This document shows positions 42,250-55,604 of a DNA stretch of 64,000 bases, piece by piece. The notes under the pieces are model-generated. The model was not told the origin of the DNA and searched no databases. It saw nothing but the letters and a program-made list of their open reading frames with translations. Both the position numbers and the translations under genes were made by a program. This stretch comes from Chrysopilus asiliformis (lineage: Eukaryota > Arthropoda > Insecta > Diptera > Rhagionidae). The stretch is from NCBI GenBank assembly GCA_964034945.1, contig OZ035962.1:93814784-93878783 (forward strand), read 5' to 3'. The number at the start of each line of letters is the position of its first letter. Within the stretch, counting starts at the first letter, position 1.

Positions 42250-45200
42250 CTAACTAGAAAAATTGTAACTTCTAGAGGATCGTCCAGGTGTAACCAATTC
42301 CACTTTAATGTTCGCAGTGGCTGTAACTTTTGTTGTATTCGTATCTGATCCGCTGTGATGCGTTTCAACGGTGACTTCCGGTTGGACAACTATACTTTGT
42401 AATTCTGAGTAATTTCCATTTGATTTGCTCGACGAGTGACCTTGATGGCTGTTGTTGCATTGATTTCCGTGTTTTTCGTGGTTTGTCGTTATAGACGAAG
42501 AAGACGATTTCCAAGATGGAGGCTCCTCAGTGATTGTCGTCAACGAAGGCTCATTATTGATGTTCACGTGCTTATGATGATAGTGTGGTTTATTGCATCG
42601 CGTTCGATTCCCGTTAAGGATCACCGTTTTGTTGTTGACACGTTTCGACCTATGAACAATTGGCGAAGGTGTAGAAATCCGATCTGGATTCGCAAGGGGG
42701 ACAAGTTCCGCTTCCGGCCCAATAAGACTCAGGATTACCGGAAAGAAAACGAAACCATTGAGGGCGCCAATTAAAAGCAACGACAGCAGCAGCCAGAAAA
42801 AGTGCCGGACAATGAACTCGAATGGGGATGTGGAGAGCATCAGCACAGCCAGAACCGATGTCAGAATTCCATGGACAAGGGGAGCCATCGATATTTGCAG
42901 AGATAAACAAACACGACGCTCTCTACTGCCCACTGATGTCATGAAACCCTGAAGAAAAAAATCCCAAATCATTTTGAATTCTACTAGAAAATTAAATTGT
43001 TCTTCTCTCTTACCAAAGAAATATGAACTGTGATGCAAACAACAAGTCCAATGCTTAAAATCAATATAACCGCTGGTATGGCTGATAGTTTAATACCAAG
43101 AATCGTCATTATCCCGAACATTTGAAGCAGTGATCCAACGACGTTAAGAGTCACCAGAATGGCCACCCACACGGAAAGAATGATGATCGATACTAGAACG
43201 AAGGCAGCTGCAATCGAGCACCCCAAGATCAAAGTTAATGACGATCGGAGAGTCATATACTGCTCCCAAAATATGAATGGAATTCCTGTAATTGAATAAT
43301 TGGTGTTATTTAAATGGACGCGAGGCATTCAACTTGTAATTAACCAACCTGAGGGATAGTTGGGTAGCCCCTTGGCTTCAAATCGTGAACTGAGATCTCG
43401 AATATGCCCTATTAGACTTTTTATTTCGGCAGTGTCATTTAGTCCATGGAGATAAAATGGCAATTGGGTATACACCAAAGGCAAACTTTTCGGGATCTTC
43501 AAGTCAAATTCACTTGGCGAATGGTACCATTGACGCGGTTCGGGACGCAGTTTACCCTGAAATTTCAAAAAAAAAGATTAGAAGTTAACTTGAATTTATT
43601 ATTTTTTATCTGATTTTTTTGTAGCTAGCAAACGAAATACGAAATTTTTAGATTTAAACCACTTGAAATACATTTCTAACTAAATTAAAAGTCGTTAAAA
43701 GATTATTTTGTTTAAATCCAGTACAATTTTCCACCAACCTGTGATGCACCGTATGCAAATACGTCATTGCTAGCCCACGCTGACAAGTAGTTATAGAACG
43801 CCTTTGGATTGATGATCCCTTCAGAGTCTACCAGACGATTCTGTGTCACTAAACTCTTATCGATCGGATTATCAACGTATCCGGTTTGCACCAACAATTT
43901 GTAAGCCAAAATCGCATCACTGCTGGCATTTGAGAACCATCGCTCCTGTGTGATTCGCTTGTCTTTGTACTCCCGATCGAACGTCTTTTGGAGATTCAGT
44001 AGCCAATCCCTGAACAAACTTAACCAGAAATCCGGTAGGCCCCCATTATCGTTTTTGATCACATGCGGGACACGCACAAAAGCCTCATGATATTCGTGCA
44101 GTAGTTTCTGATTATTTGGATATTCGAAATTTCCCTGGGTCACCGCAAACATATTGTAAAAACCAAACATGGAAGTCTGGGCATGAAGGAATTGATACTC
44201 GTTTGTATTCTTTGGAACCAAATCAATCAGATCTAAGCCATCCTGAAGTTTAATTGAGGAGAACAGGCTAAATATTAGAATCCCAACAAATATCAGCATT
44301 GAAAAAAATTTCACAGAGCTCTTCATGAGAAACGGAGCGTAATAAATCTGTGCAAATTTCGACAGTGAGAACCGTAGAACCTTCTTTTCTAAAAAGTTAA
44401 AAATTCCATCTTTCTGCTGTTCCTGGGTCTCATCATTCGACACATACTGCGGATGATGGTAGATGGTTGTTTTATTGTTTATCACTTGCACAACAACTGG
44501 CGTATTTTGTTTCCAGGTGGGAAAGGCACAACAAAATATATCTGCTCTACCAGATGATCTTCTTCGAAGGTCAAGTGAAATCATCGCAGGAAACACCAAA
44601 AGTGCTGCAGCCAGATTGAAGCACATAACAACAGCTGTCTGTAAGCAGAATACTTTGAGAGCCGGTACTGGGATGAATACTGCTGCGAAGAAAGATCCAG
44701 CTGTGGCCACCGCACTAAACAGGATACTCGGACCGACTTTCTTCAGAATGTGTTGCGTTTCTTCGGACGCTTCGCTTTGAGCGTAAGCAGCGGTCAGCAG
44801 GAAAATATGGTCCACGCCAAGGCCGAGGGCAAGAAACGGAACAACTTGCGTTGTGGCAGCGTTAAAGGCGATTCCCAAAAGAGCACACAAACCTAGACCT
44901 GCGGCAGTTGACATCCCGATGAGGAAGACACCAGCAATTCCCACGCTGCTCTGCCCCTTGACGGGATCCCGCCAGCGGATCAGCGTAAAAAAGGCGTACA
45001 ACACCGTCGCTCCAATTCCAATTACCAGACTGAGTGGGCTTGGATTCGAATATTTCGCCAAAATATCATCGAGCGAAGCCGAGGAGAAAACGTAGACATC
45101 GTACGAAGTGCTTGCGGAGGTCGAATTCATCAAATCATTAACTTCCTTCGAAAATTTTTTCTGCCAGACGTTGAGAACCTCCGCCGCCTTCTCCTGCGTC

Positions 45201-48200
45201 CACCCAATGTGGTGGACCTTGTATTGATCGTGCCATGAGTCATAGAGTTCCTTCTCAGTCATCAGCTGGACAACAGTCTGCAGGCCCTTGGCTTTACGTA
45301 AGTGCCCCGTTCGATTTCTGATGACCCCACCTACTATCAGTTCCTCTGGCCAGTGCATGTACTTCGCGGCGTATCCGTAGCAGCCACCAGTCAAGATAGC
45401 GCCAATATCTGGTGGTTGCAGGGTCTTCTTGTTCGGGGCGCGTTCCGGACACATTGGATCCTTGGGATCCAAGCAAGGCTTCTCTGTGTATCCAGTGCTA
45501 ATCGCCGCCCTTTTCATGTACTGCTCGACGGTGTCGAATGGAAACTGATCCTTGAGTTTCTCCTTCATGGATTGCAGCACGTCCTGAGGATTAAGCGATG
45601 TCCATTTCAATCTCTGTTCCATGCCGCTATAAAAGGTTTCAATTAACCACTTTCGTTCAAATAATTGAAATGTATTTTACTACTTACGGAATAACAACGG
45701 GAAAATCCGGTCCGAGGAGTTTACTCCCTTCCCAAAAGCAATCTAGCGGCGTGATTATCGAGCATGGGATCATGTGGTCAAAGATCTGCTCAATGAAATG
45801 CTCTTCAAAACTGGGTATCGTCGGCGTGTAGCACATGTCGCGCAAACTCCACGTCGTATCGTATAAATGCACGGTAACCGATGTCGCCCGCTTCAGAACT
45901 TCTAAATGCGTTAACAGTGCCTGCGGATGAAGGACGGAAGCATTGGGATCGTGTGCTGTCTGGATAATTAATTGATGGGTCGATGATTCAACTTCTCCTA
46001 TTGATTTTTGTGTATAAAGAAGTTCTTTCTCTAATCGTCCACCCTCTGTGAAGACACAAACAAAATACATACATTAAAATTTCTTTTTGAATGGATTGAG
46101 TGAATTTCGCAGTGGCGAAGCGTCATGGTAGACAGTATAGATAAAACTTAGTCAAAAAGGGACATAAAGAGACCGAAACGCCGAAACTATTGAAAATGTT
46201 AACATTTATTGTTATTACGCAATACATTTGAACTTTTTAGGATTTTAATAATATTTTTTGACCATGTTCTGTCTACGCTCTCTAGTAAACAGTCTCGTCT
46301 GACGCTTTGCCGTTGGGATTTTGCTACCAATAATTGCGAGCATTACCTTGAATCCAAAGCTGGTGAACTTTTGAATGTATTTGTGCACTCTTCAGTCCCA
46401 CACAAAACGTGCTAAGGACGAGTATAGCAACGAATAACACTTTTCCCGCATGTTTTTGGACAGAACTACCTAAAGATTGCATATGTGATTGAAATATCGA
46501 TCGCATATAAATCGCCGTTCTGTTCCCTCTTGCTCTTCCCTGAAAATTTAAAACAATAATGTTAAAACTCGTAGTATATTTTTAAAAACTTAGTAAAATT
46601 CTAATAATAATAAGGACGAGAAAGTTTTTTTTTTTAAATTAATTATTATTTCAGATCCAGTTAACTCAATATCGTTACTTTTATAGATTTCAAAAGCGAA
46701 TTTGCCTGAAAAATGCTATCACCTTATTATCTTAATCTACTTCCGGATCACCTTATTATCTTAATCTAATTCCACTCTACAAATTTTAAAAAAAATTGGG
46801 ATTGTAAAAAATTGCAATAACACGAAAGGCCGTTACAAAGAAAATCAACCCTTGGGCAACCTATAGTCGTAAAACCGCTACCGAATGCTAATAAACTTTC
46901 TGCAAATTTCATCCAAATCGGTTCAGTGGTTCTCGAGTAATAAGCGAAACAGATAAACAGCTAAGCATATTATCGTAATAGATTTTCGATGTCCTGAAGC
47001 ATCCTTTAGCAAATTGCGGCCTCTAGGATAACAAAAAAGGAGCAGGATGAAGCTAAAAATGGCAGAAGAGGATCACAGGGTAAAAAAAGTATGACTGTTC
47101 CCTCAAATGAAGGACACCTGATCACCTTAGAAGAGAATCTAAATCAGATCTTCGATTCTTAAAATTTTGAGTTGGAATTTAAGTGCCAGGCATTTATTCA
47201 ATTCGAATTTGGTTCGAAGTTCTGTACAAAGTTTTTTTTTATTTAAAAAGGTCACAAATTTTATAAATAAGTATAAATCCATAAAGCAAGAAATCCCTAA
47301 TCGTCAGACTTGTCCTTATTTTTGTTAAACTGCAATTAAAATATCTAATCGTATATACAAGATATTCAAATTCCAGTAGCGTTTCATGACTCGCCAAAAT
47401 TCAATTAAACCACAATTGAATCATTTACCATCAAGAAATTATGTATATCGGAAAATTCCATTCCTTGACATTCATAAAAAAAAGAACAAAATTTAATAGA
47501 ATGCGTGCGTAAACAAAATAATGTGTCGATGATTAGAGACGGATAGATATCATAATTAAGTGCTCAAGAACGTAAATGATTTTCACATAAAAACCGAGAC
47601 CGAAAATCTCATTAAACCCGAGATCGCCTATAAAAATGTGCAACCACCAAACACACAAAAATGTTTGTCATGAACTCGGAAACAACTAGATTAGCCACAG
47701 TCGAATAGTTAGTCTTAACATATCTATCCATTCCATGCCTTTCTCGCTTCCTATATCCACAATTTTACATACCTACCACATACCGGTAACATTCATTCCC
47801 ATCTAGACGTACATTTCTATCAATTGGCATCGGGAACATACCTGGACGCAAAGAAGATACCTTTCTATCCAACAAAACCAGCAATTTTTTCCTATATACA
47901 CCACCTTTCTTCTGGCCAGTATCGTTGCCGTCTGTCTGTATTTTCTCGGCATCGACTCGACTTGAGCTCAAGCAGTGAGGATTAAGTGTATGAAGTCGAC
48001 TGATGTCTTAATTATCTCCGGTACCAAAGAAGCAAAGGTAATTAGGCCCATCCATCGTATTCGTGTAGAGTTGAGTAAAAAAAAACTGAACGTAAAGAAA
48101 CAATCTTGAATCAGATTTTCTTTGCCTTGCCTTGCCTGGGCTTCATTTCAGCTGATTGCCGACGTTTCGCTGCTATGCTGGAGCTCTTCGCCTTTCCCGG

Positions 48201-51200
48201 TCTAAGGCCGTAGTAAATGCGTTTAGAGAACCACGATTTGCGATGCTTGAATACTGAAATCCAGGGGTTTTGCATCTAAGAAAAGCGACCCATTATTCCG
48301 TAATTTTGACTTTCTAATTTTTTTCCAATATATTCAAAAATCCTAAATCGAAATTCAAGATGTGATTTCAACAAACTTTCGCGTAATTCTATCCTGTGCT
48401 TACTTTGGACCAGTAAACCCGTGTAAAAACTAATAATCCTTGTTAAATTTTGCTTCGATGATCAAGCGTTTAAGGAGATTTTTTGAGACACTGCAAATTT
48501 GAAGACCCTTCTTGATCTTCGAGCCCCAAAAAGCGAGATAGTGTACAATTGGAGGTATTTGTGGGGCACCGTGTCTAGGGGGTTGTCCACAAAATACGTC
48601 ATACTTTTAGGGGGAGGAGGTCTGCGGTAATGTGATGGAAGTGCTAAACTCCATACAAAGAATCTCTCGAAAGGTCCAAAAATTAGCGAATCGTATTTAA
48701 TGGGCTGTAATTTTATTAGATGTAATTTTATTAAAGTGGGGAAGAAACATGCAGTCAGTTAAAAAAAATCTTCACTTCGTATTTAATTCTGCAGAAATTT
48801 AATTCTACTTCTAAAACTATAGGAAAACTATAAACTGCCGAAGTTAATTTTGTTAAGTGGAGTTTTCGATATAAAAAAATATGAAATCCCAAATATTCCA
48901 AATATTCAATAAACGCCCTTGCTGTTGCTGCTGAGTGTCCTTTGAACTTTTTTAAAAAGGCCAAGTTAAAATATCTGTTTTATCCTACATTCCTGTGGCG
49001 GTGTAAAAAAAATTGTGAAAAACAAAAGGCTTATGATTGTTTTAAAAATTTGGGAACTAATTGAGGTAGTAAGTTGAAATTTGGCACAGAACAAGCTTTT
49101 ACCCAAAGTTAAATCTTATCCGAAAATAAGAAAAATTGAACCCCACCTCTCCCTTCTCCAAACGAATGGAAAACAGTTTTGCAATTTCCCGAAAACGGTG
49201 TGTTGTATTGAAAATATTTGGTTGCAAAGAGCTTTTAGAATTCGATTTTACCGTAAATATGATTTGAATTGGAAAAACTTAGATTGTATGTCTAGAATTA
49301 TACCAAAAATTCAGTCTGCAGTTTTCATATTTGGACAATTTCTTTCTTGAAAGGGATTTTGCACGGAAATAAGCTATATTTTAGTTGATAGATTGTCTAC
49401 ATTGTCTACATGTAAAGAATAAAATATTGTATACAGCAAAAGTTTACGCGTAGACAATGATGTATTTAGAAGTGACTGATTTTGTCCCGTTCCAGAACAT
49501 ATAACTTTAATTTTTTGGAGAAGCGCATAAACTTTTCGTGCTCCTGGCAAAAGCGAAATATTTGGGCATATTTTACAAGACACAACTTAATGCTGGTACA
49601 TTGTTTACGAAAAGTCGACATTGTCTACGCCTAAAGTGTAGTATATCGCGCAGGACAATCCAAAAAGGAATTCCGAATCACTATTAGCACGATTAACATA
49701 CCATCGATGGCAAAGATTAGCTAATGACTAATCTGTGCTAGTATGAAGAAAAGACGATTCTTTATAACTCCTGTTTATTTCCAACAATAGTTCCGTTTCG
49801 TAAGTTTGACGACCCCTGAACATATCGTAAAAATCTGGGAGGCCTGCTTTTGTTCGTCGCTGATGATGCTGTAATGCGGTATCCATAAAAATAATAATAA
49901 TAAAAGTTCGTTGGTGACCTTCTGGCAGTGTGTGCGTTCACTCAATTCGACTTTTGTGCAATAAAGCAGGCCAGCAGCTGAAGCCAGTCAGCCACATCCA
50001 TCAACCGAAGCGGCCAAAAAGGGGCACCGAAGTCAGCAGCAGTCCGACGTTCCGTTTGCCGGGTAGTGGATGGATAGATGAATGTAGTCGGTTCGGGAGT
50101 GATCGTGAGGCAAACACAAAACATAACAAGATTTCAAAGCATAAAACTCGATGTGGGTGGCCAGACCAGATCGGGCAAAGCTACCGAGCAAAGCACAACA
50201 TCAACATCAGTTGTCGAACAATTTAGACTTTGGAGGGATTTCGTAATCAACAACAACGGTGGCGGTCCCTCTCCAGCAGTCCCCCCAGATATATTTACAT
50301 CCGAGTGAATGGCGAAGTCAGAGATAGCAGCAGGAACCAAATGGACGTCAACATCAGCCAAAGATCCGTCGAAAGCGCAATTCAACGAGGATCGCCGATG
50401 GACGGACACCTAGCGAAATAATTCAGTTCAACTTTGTATGTTTTGTAACATCAGTTATTCCATTGTACAAGACAGATCCACCATCCTCTGTCCTGTCCCC
50501 TCCAGATTTCTGTTGTTGTACGAATCCCCTGCCCATCTAAGCTGATGCGCGTTCCGTAAAACGGGGTAAACTACACTTCGAAGCTGTACCACCAGCATCC
50601 ACTGGGCTAAGATCAGCATCAACGCGTGGAACAGCAGCAGCGACGAAGTGGACGAAGAAATCACTTCTCAAAAAGGAGACATTTTACCGGGAAAGTAAAA
50701 AATTTATTTAGGTAAAGGCACGAAGGTTTCTGCTTTTGTTAGGCAGATGGTTTCCATGCCATGGCAATGGCTGCTGAAGTGACAGGTTATATTTTCTGAG
50801 ATTTTTTTTCTGCCGCACCGCCACGAAAATAACAGGAAAAGGGAAATAAGAGAGAAACGTAATATTGAAGCGAGACTTGGGATAGGGATCGGTATCGGCC
50901 ATCAGTACCGGGGATCAATTGGCGTTTTGTTGTTGTTGTTGTTATTGTAGAGTGCCATACCTAGGTAACCTAACCAGAGGGAGAGCCCGCTGCGTAACAA
51001 ATCGTTTTTATGCATTAATAGCCTACAATCATAGAAAAGATGGATAGGGAGCGGCCGAGATTTTTGCAACTAAATTACTTACTTAGTTTTGATGAAATTA
51101 TTAGTTTATCAGATCACCGGCGTTTTTCGTGAGCAGGAAGGGCAAAATGAGAAGAATAAATCATAGCTAGAAATTACGGCGATTTCTCCTATATATATAT

Positions 51201-54200
51201 GTAGGTATGTTGATGGAAAGAGATTTGAGTGAAATCTAAATGATAAACTGTTAATAAATAGTAATGTTTGCAGGAAAACAGACATATTCATTAAACCTTC
51301 TTTTTCTAGTCCATGCTCTGTACAGTAATCTTTGCATTTACGTTAATTTTATGACACTAAATGCAAAAAAAAAATACTTAACGACTAAAATAGTAGGATC
51401 TACACATCGTTCTAAAATGCATCAGGAATAATGGGATTTTTAAGGTGCTGACCTTCCAAAAAACATTTTTATTATTAGCTTCTGTATTTTTTTGCTTCTG
51501 TAATACTGATCCCGACAATAGACGTCTCTGTACCATTTCGATTTATTATGACTTTTTACAAAGCAAAACCAATTTTCTTACTAAAACTTCTTGATTTAGT
51601 TATTTATAACAATCTTCAATATTTAAAAAAAATTAAAATTCTGAATTTTTTTATGTCATGTCGAATTGATGAAGAGAGACGCTTTTTCGACTATTTTCGT
51701 CAAACGTTGTCTAAATACAAATCTAGTAATTACATTTTCATAAAAACCCGTAAAAATCACAACGCAACGTTTCCAACACTTTTTAAACCCCACTCCAGTT
51801 TTTGTAAAATGTTCGGAATTTTAAAACCGAATCCTTATTTTTACATGCTTTTCATACCTTGATTCACGCGATTCCGATCTACGCGCTATTTTCGCGGAGT
51901 CAATTAGGCACAAAGAGGGGGTTATAAAAAGATAGAATTAAGAGAATAATTTTGAAAGTAACTAAATAATTTACTTGTCAAGTCTTTAAGACAAGTAGAA
52001 AATTAAAAAAATATTAGTTGTGATCAACACAAAACTTTCCTCTGCAATATTTAGTTTCGGAAAAAATATGTAAAAAAATAATATTGTTTTAAACATCTTG
52101 AGAACCGTTAGAGATACAAAAAAATTGTTAAAGCAAAAAATGTAAATAATTTAATATCCTTTAAATTTTGTTATATTCATTTTATCCACGAAGCGCATAG
52201 GTTTCGAAATTATTTTAAAAAACGGTATTTAAAAAAATCCGTTATAGGTACCGTTACTTTTCCGTTGATAGACCACTACGATTTTTGTAAAACTTATATA
52301 CAAAAAAATTTCAAGTCGCTAGGTCAACGCGTTCCCGAGTTATTTAAGATACTTGAAGCGGACAGACATGAACGGACATCCTCATAATTTTGCCTGAAAC
52401 GGATTTCGTCCTGATCAGAAAGTTTCTATCTGCCCCCCGTTCTCGAGACAGTCTCCGTCATGACTACAATACTTTCCCTCTATAGCAGAGGAAAGTAAAA
52501 AAAGTCATATTAAAAACGAAATGGATAACCAGGTTTAATTAGAGTTAAACTAAACAATCCAAAAATATTACCGGTATTTCAAGAAATTTCAGTTTTGCCT
52601 GAAATTTTTATTTTTTACATTGAAAACTAACCAAAGATTAATTTAACATGTATTGTATAATTACACATATTATTTACCAATCTTCTCATATTTTTTTTTT
52701 AATTTGCTGACAGATTCTTTTTACAAGAAGTTTATATGTGGAAAATTGATACTTTAAAAAACGCCGGCAAAAAATGTGATGCGACAGATGGAATTGGATG
52801 CGAGACGTGTTAAAAGAATTCCAAGTAAACACTTATGTTGATGAAAAGCAAAAGCGGATGCTAAAGGCGAATTTTGAAGGATGTCTCAAAATTAATCTAA
52901 TAGCCACTCCACTTCATGCAATTGCATTTTAAGTGGTGTCTCGTACACGGAGAGAAATAAAAATAGGAAGATAAGAGACAGTGGTCTTTTTGGTAATGAT
53001 TCCCTAAAAACAGGGAATTTATCCTAGAATTTTGGGAAAATTTCCTATTATCCAAAATAGGTCAAAAAAATTGAACAAATAATAAAAAAAATTGATTTTG
53101 CAAATGACCCTTGCAAAACCAATTTTTTTCTTATTTGTTAAAAATTTGACCTATTTTGGATAATAGAGTTTGACGTGAAAAGAGGACAAGACTTTTTATA
53201 CTCCATATTAGGGTGGATCGCGGCTCAAATAAAAAAATAAATAATTGCAATATGAACAGCGGCGGAAATGGAAAAGTTGTGAATTGATCTAAAAATAAAA
53301 TTTGAAAAGTTTTAGCTCGATTGGAGGTCATTTTCGAAGTTTTTTTTTGAAAACTTTGGAAAACAGTACGTAGCGTAGACACTAGGTGAATGTTGATTTA
53401 TGAACTTTAAATATTTGTTGCGCCTCAGCCGATTAACCCTAAAACTATCTAAGGACGAATTTGCCCTGCTATGATGTGATTTTTTAGAGGAATCTTTCCA
53501 GCTTTAGAAATTTGGTTCTGTTTTAAAAAAGTTGCGAAAAATTTTTGTACGAGGTTTTTCTGAACGAGGGTTCTTTTTCGAAACAATTTGCCTTCTTTTC
53601 ACCACCCCTATCCCCATACTTAGGACTTAAACTCCTCTTTGAAAATGAAAATTACTTTAAATTTTCGTCTTTATTTTGCGTACGGGATCAGTTCATCCCA
53701 TTTGCCAAGATTTATGCATTTTCACTGTTTTCTATATATTTTTGAGCATAAATTATATGTTTCATACTCAATCTTCTGAGGTGTGGAAACGGACTAATTC
53801 ATTTTACATTAGTTTACACGGAAAAAAAACCGTTTCGGTTCGTGAACGCTTCAGATTGCGAACGCTCTTCAAAAACGGCTTAAGTTCATGAATCGAGGTT
53901 CCACTATAATTAGAATTTAGGTTCACGTAACGTATTTAAAATTAGCAGTTCCAATTATTGAAATAAAAAAAAAACAACAGCGTTATAAGAACTCGCGTAA
54001 GTGAACGTATTTATATTGCGCATGGAAATTTCAACATGTTGATTTCACAAAAGCTGCTGATCATCTATAAAGTCAAAACCATCAAATTTTGCACTTCTTG
54101 AAAATTACTCAATCAACGTTACAAAGATATCTAAATACAAAAATTTGAACCTTTCGGTTGCCTGTACCGAAATTTTCATACGCACGAAAACATAATTAAT

Positions 54201-55604
54201 GGTCTTGTATTGACCGCAAAATTGTATGCTGCACAAATTGAAACTCCTTCTGAGAAATATGCCAAAAGAATGCGAAAAGCAATGACTCCATTAAACAGCG
54301 GACTGTATAGAAAATTAAGTTATCTTCCATGCTTCATTAAACCACCATATTTGCATAGGTTTTAACTGTGATTTATTTTGGCCAAAAAATAAATAATTGG
54401 AGATGTTTGGATTAAAAAAGTGATGGCTCGGGATTTTTAGAAGTCCTAAAACTTCGAGTTTTCAAGATATTTGAAATCTTAGCGTTTGATAAACTTGGAA
54501 GAGGCCTAAAAATTCCAATACAGTAAAAATCTTGAAGATAAGTAAATTCCACGAAGTAAAAAATAAATAAATAAAAAGTGAGTGATTCAACATTGACGAA
54601 AACTACAAATTTCTAGTATTGTTTGTGAGGGAATTCAAACGATTAAGACCTCAAAGACTGTGGTCCAAGTTGGGACAGCGCAATTAGCCCGGTTTCATCC
54701 ATCAAATGCTCAAATTGGGGAGTTACGGCGGGTCGAAAGAGCTCTACTCAAGCGGAAAAATAATGGCATGAAGAAAACATTACAACAAACGAGCATATCG
54801 AGCTTATATGTAGAATTAATCGACAGAATACTGACAAGAAGAAATTCTTGAATTGGCCCTTCCTTGGCAGCGCTTCGCTTTCTCGGTAGAAACTCCAATA
54901 GAAACCAACGCTGCTTGCTGAGCTAAGCCAAGAACCCCAAAGTCTAGGGAGAGAAATCCGGGAGGTAAGGTGGTTGCTGCGCTGAGCCGGTACGAAACGA
55001 AATTCGGATATAATATTAGGCAGCCAGCGGCAGGTATTCATGGGAGCGTGTGTGGTCTCGTGGTTACTCCTCTTACCGTACACAACATGTTGCCAGTTAC
55101 CCATAATCGAAGGTACGTCCGTTTCCCCGCATGGAATTTCATAGTTTTACGTCTCAATGATCGACAATGTTGAACGGCAGCGATTCGAGGTATTTCAATT
55201 GAACGATGAATTTGAATGTGGAGGAAGAGATACGGTCGAGTTCGGAGACTCCAGAAGGTCCGAGAAAAACCCAAACAACAGTCCCAACAACAAAATACAG
55301 GATCGGTTCAATCGATTCAGGCGATCAATTGGATAGCTTCCAAAGCAATCGATGTGGGAATATAAAAATGCGCGGAAGAGTTCGCTGGTATTGAGGGCGA
55401 TATCATAAAAAAATATCTACGTGTATAATAAAAACAAACTTTTGGCTCCATAGTACTTACCTTGTCAATTTGATCTAGTGCTATATGTGCGTCCACCCAG
55501 CTGGTTCTTATGTATAAATCTGAAAATAGCTTCTCGTCCACAACGTCTCCATGTGTGTCTGGAACCCGCGGCAATATTGTATCCATCATAGTGGGTGCAA
55601 CCAT
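42250..55604 (-). CDS. ptc: Patched, 12-pass Hedgehog receptor
   Basis: Exons on the minus strand: 55604-55461, 46539-46347, 46045-45688, 45626-43739, 43556-43349, 43285-43014, 42948-42250. Borders are GT-AG and phases fit, giving 1,253 residues (Drosophila 1,286). Exon 1 holds LPRVPDTHGDVVDEKLFSDL. Exon 2 holds the first membrane helix (KVLFVAILVLSTFCVGLKSA). Exon 4 carries the first extracellular loop and the sterol-sensing domain with GLGVDHIFLLTAAYA; the second loop and helices 8-12 follow. The tail ends SYNFSS. Ptc removes sterol from the membrane and keeps Smoothened off until Hedgehog binds; it is itself a Ci target. Start choices are ATG 55604 or ATG 55586 (MDTILP, aligning with the fly start). 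The tail lacks a PPxY motif. Confidence 0.97.
48111..48275 (-). CDS. Small basic ORF, 54 aa, in ptc intron 1
   Basis: ATG at 48275 immediately follows a minus-strand TTTTCTTAG acceptor-like site. The 54 codons end in TGA at 48113-48111. The peptide is strongly basic (WFSKRIYYGLRPGKAK, AAKRRQ, KPRQGKAKKI) and GC-richer than its surroundings. It could be a nested small gene or a 3' exon. I do not recognise it. Confidence 0.25.
   Translation of the reverse strand: MQNPWISVFKHRKSWFSKRIYYGLRPGKAKSSSIAAKRRQSAEMKPRQGKAKKI
48588..48660 (+). repeat. Dispersed GGGGGAGGRG...GTGTGAYG repeat
   Basis: About 70 bp related to 60405-60480 and 62925-62990: a G-rich run, then GGTAGTGTGACGGCAGTATT-like sequence, then CCATACA. 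Probably remnants of one transposon family. Confidence 0.55.
50154..50162 (+). promoter_or_regulatory. Near-consensus Ci/Gli site in ptc intron 1
   Basis: TGGGTGGCC differs from the Ci/Gli consensus TGGGTGGTC at one base. It lies in the GC-rich island at 49920-50660. A nine-base match with one change is expected by chance several times in this window. Confidence 0.25.
52310..52500 (+). repeat. Dispersed repeat ending GAGGAAAGTAAAA, copy 1
   Basis: Shares TTTCAAGTCGCTAGGTC, CGGACAGAC, CATCCTCATAATTT and the end AGAGGAAAGTAAAA with 60830-60995. The shared end suggests a common transposon terminus. Confidence 0.7.
53045..53166. repeat. Long hairpin in ptc intron 1
   Basis: Arms of about 60 bp: CTATTATCCAAAATAGGTCA at the left is mirrored by TGACCTATTTTGGATAATAG (with a few mismatches further in) at the right. 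It is MITE-like. Confidence 0.75.

Larger units (their letters stand above)
46540..55460. other. ptc intron 1 (8.9 kb)
   Basis: Large first intron, as in Drosophila. Mostly AT-rich with dispersed repeats. GC-richer islands lie at about 47700-48280, 49920-50660 and 54850-55400; these are candidates for enhancers or alternative 5' exons, which I could not confirm. A 26-bp direct repeat (ATCACCTTATTATCTTAATC) lies at about 46720-46770, and a GTT microsatellite at about 50927-50946. Confidence 0.6.

Noticed and set aside
43712..43738. In-frame extension of ptc exon 4 past CAG
   Set aside because: The reading past the donor at 43738 quickly diverges from Patched; the splice to 43556 restores the conserved sequence.
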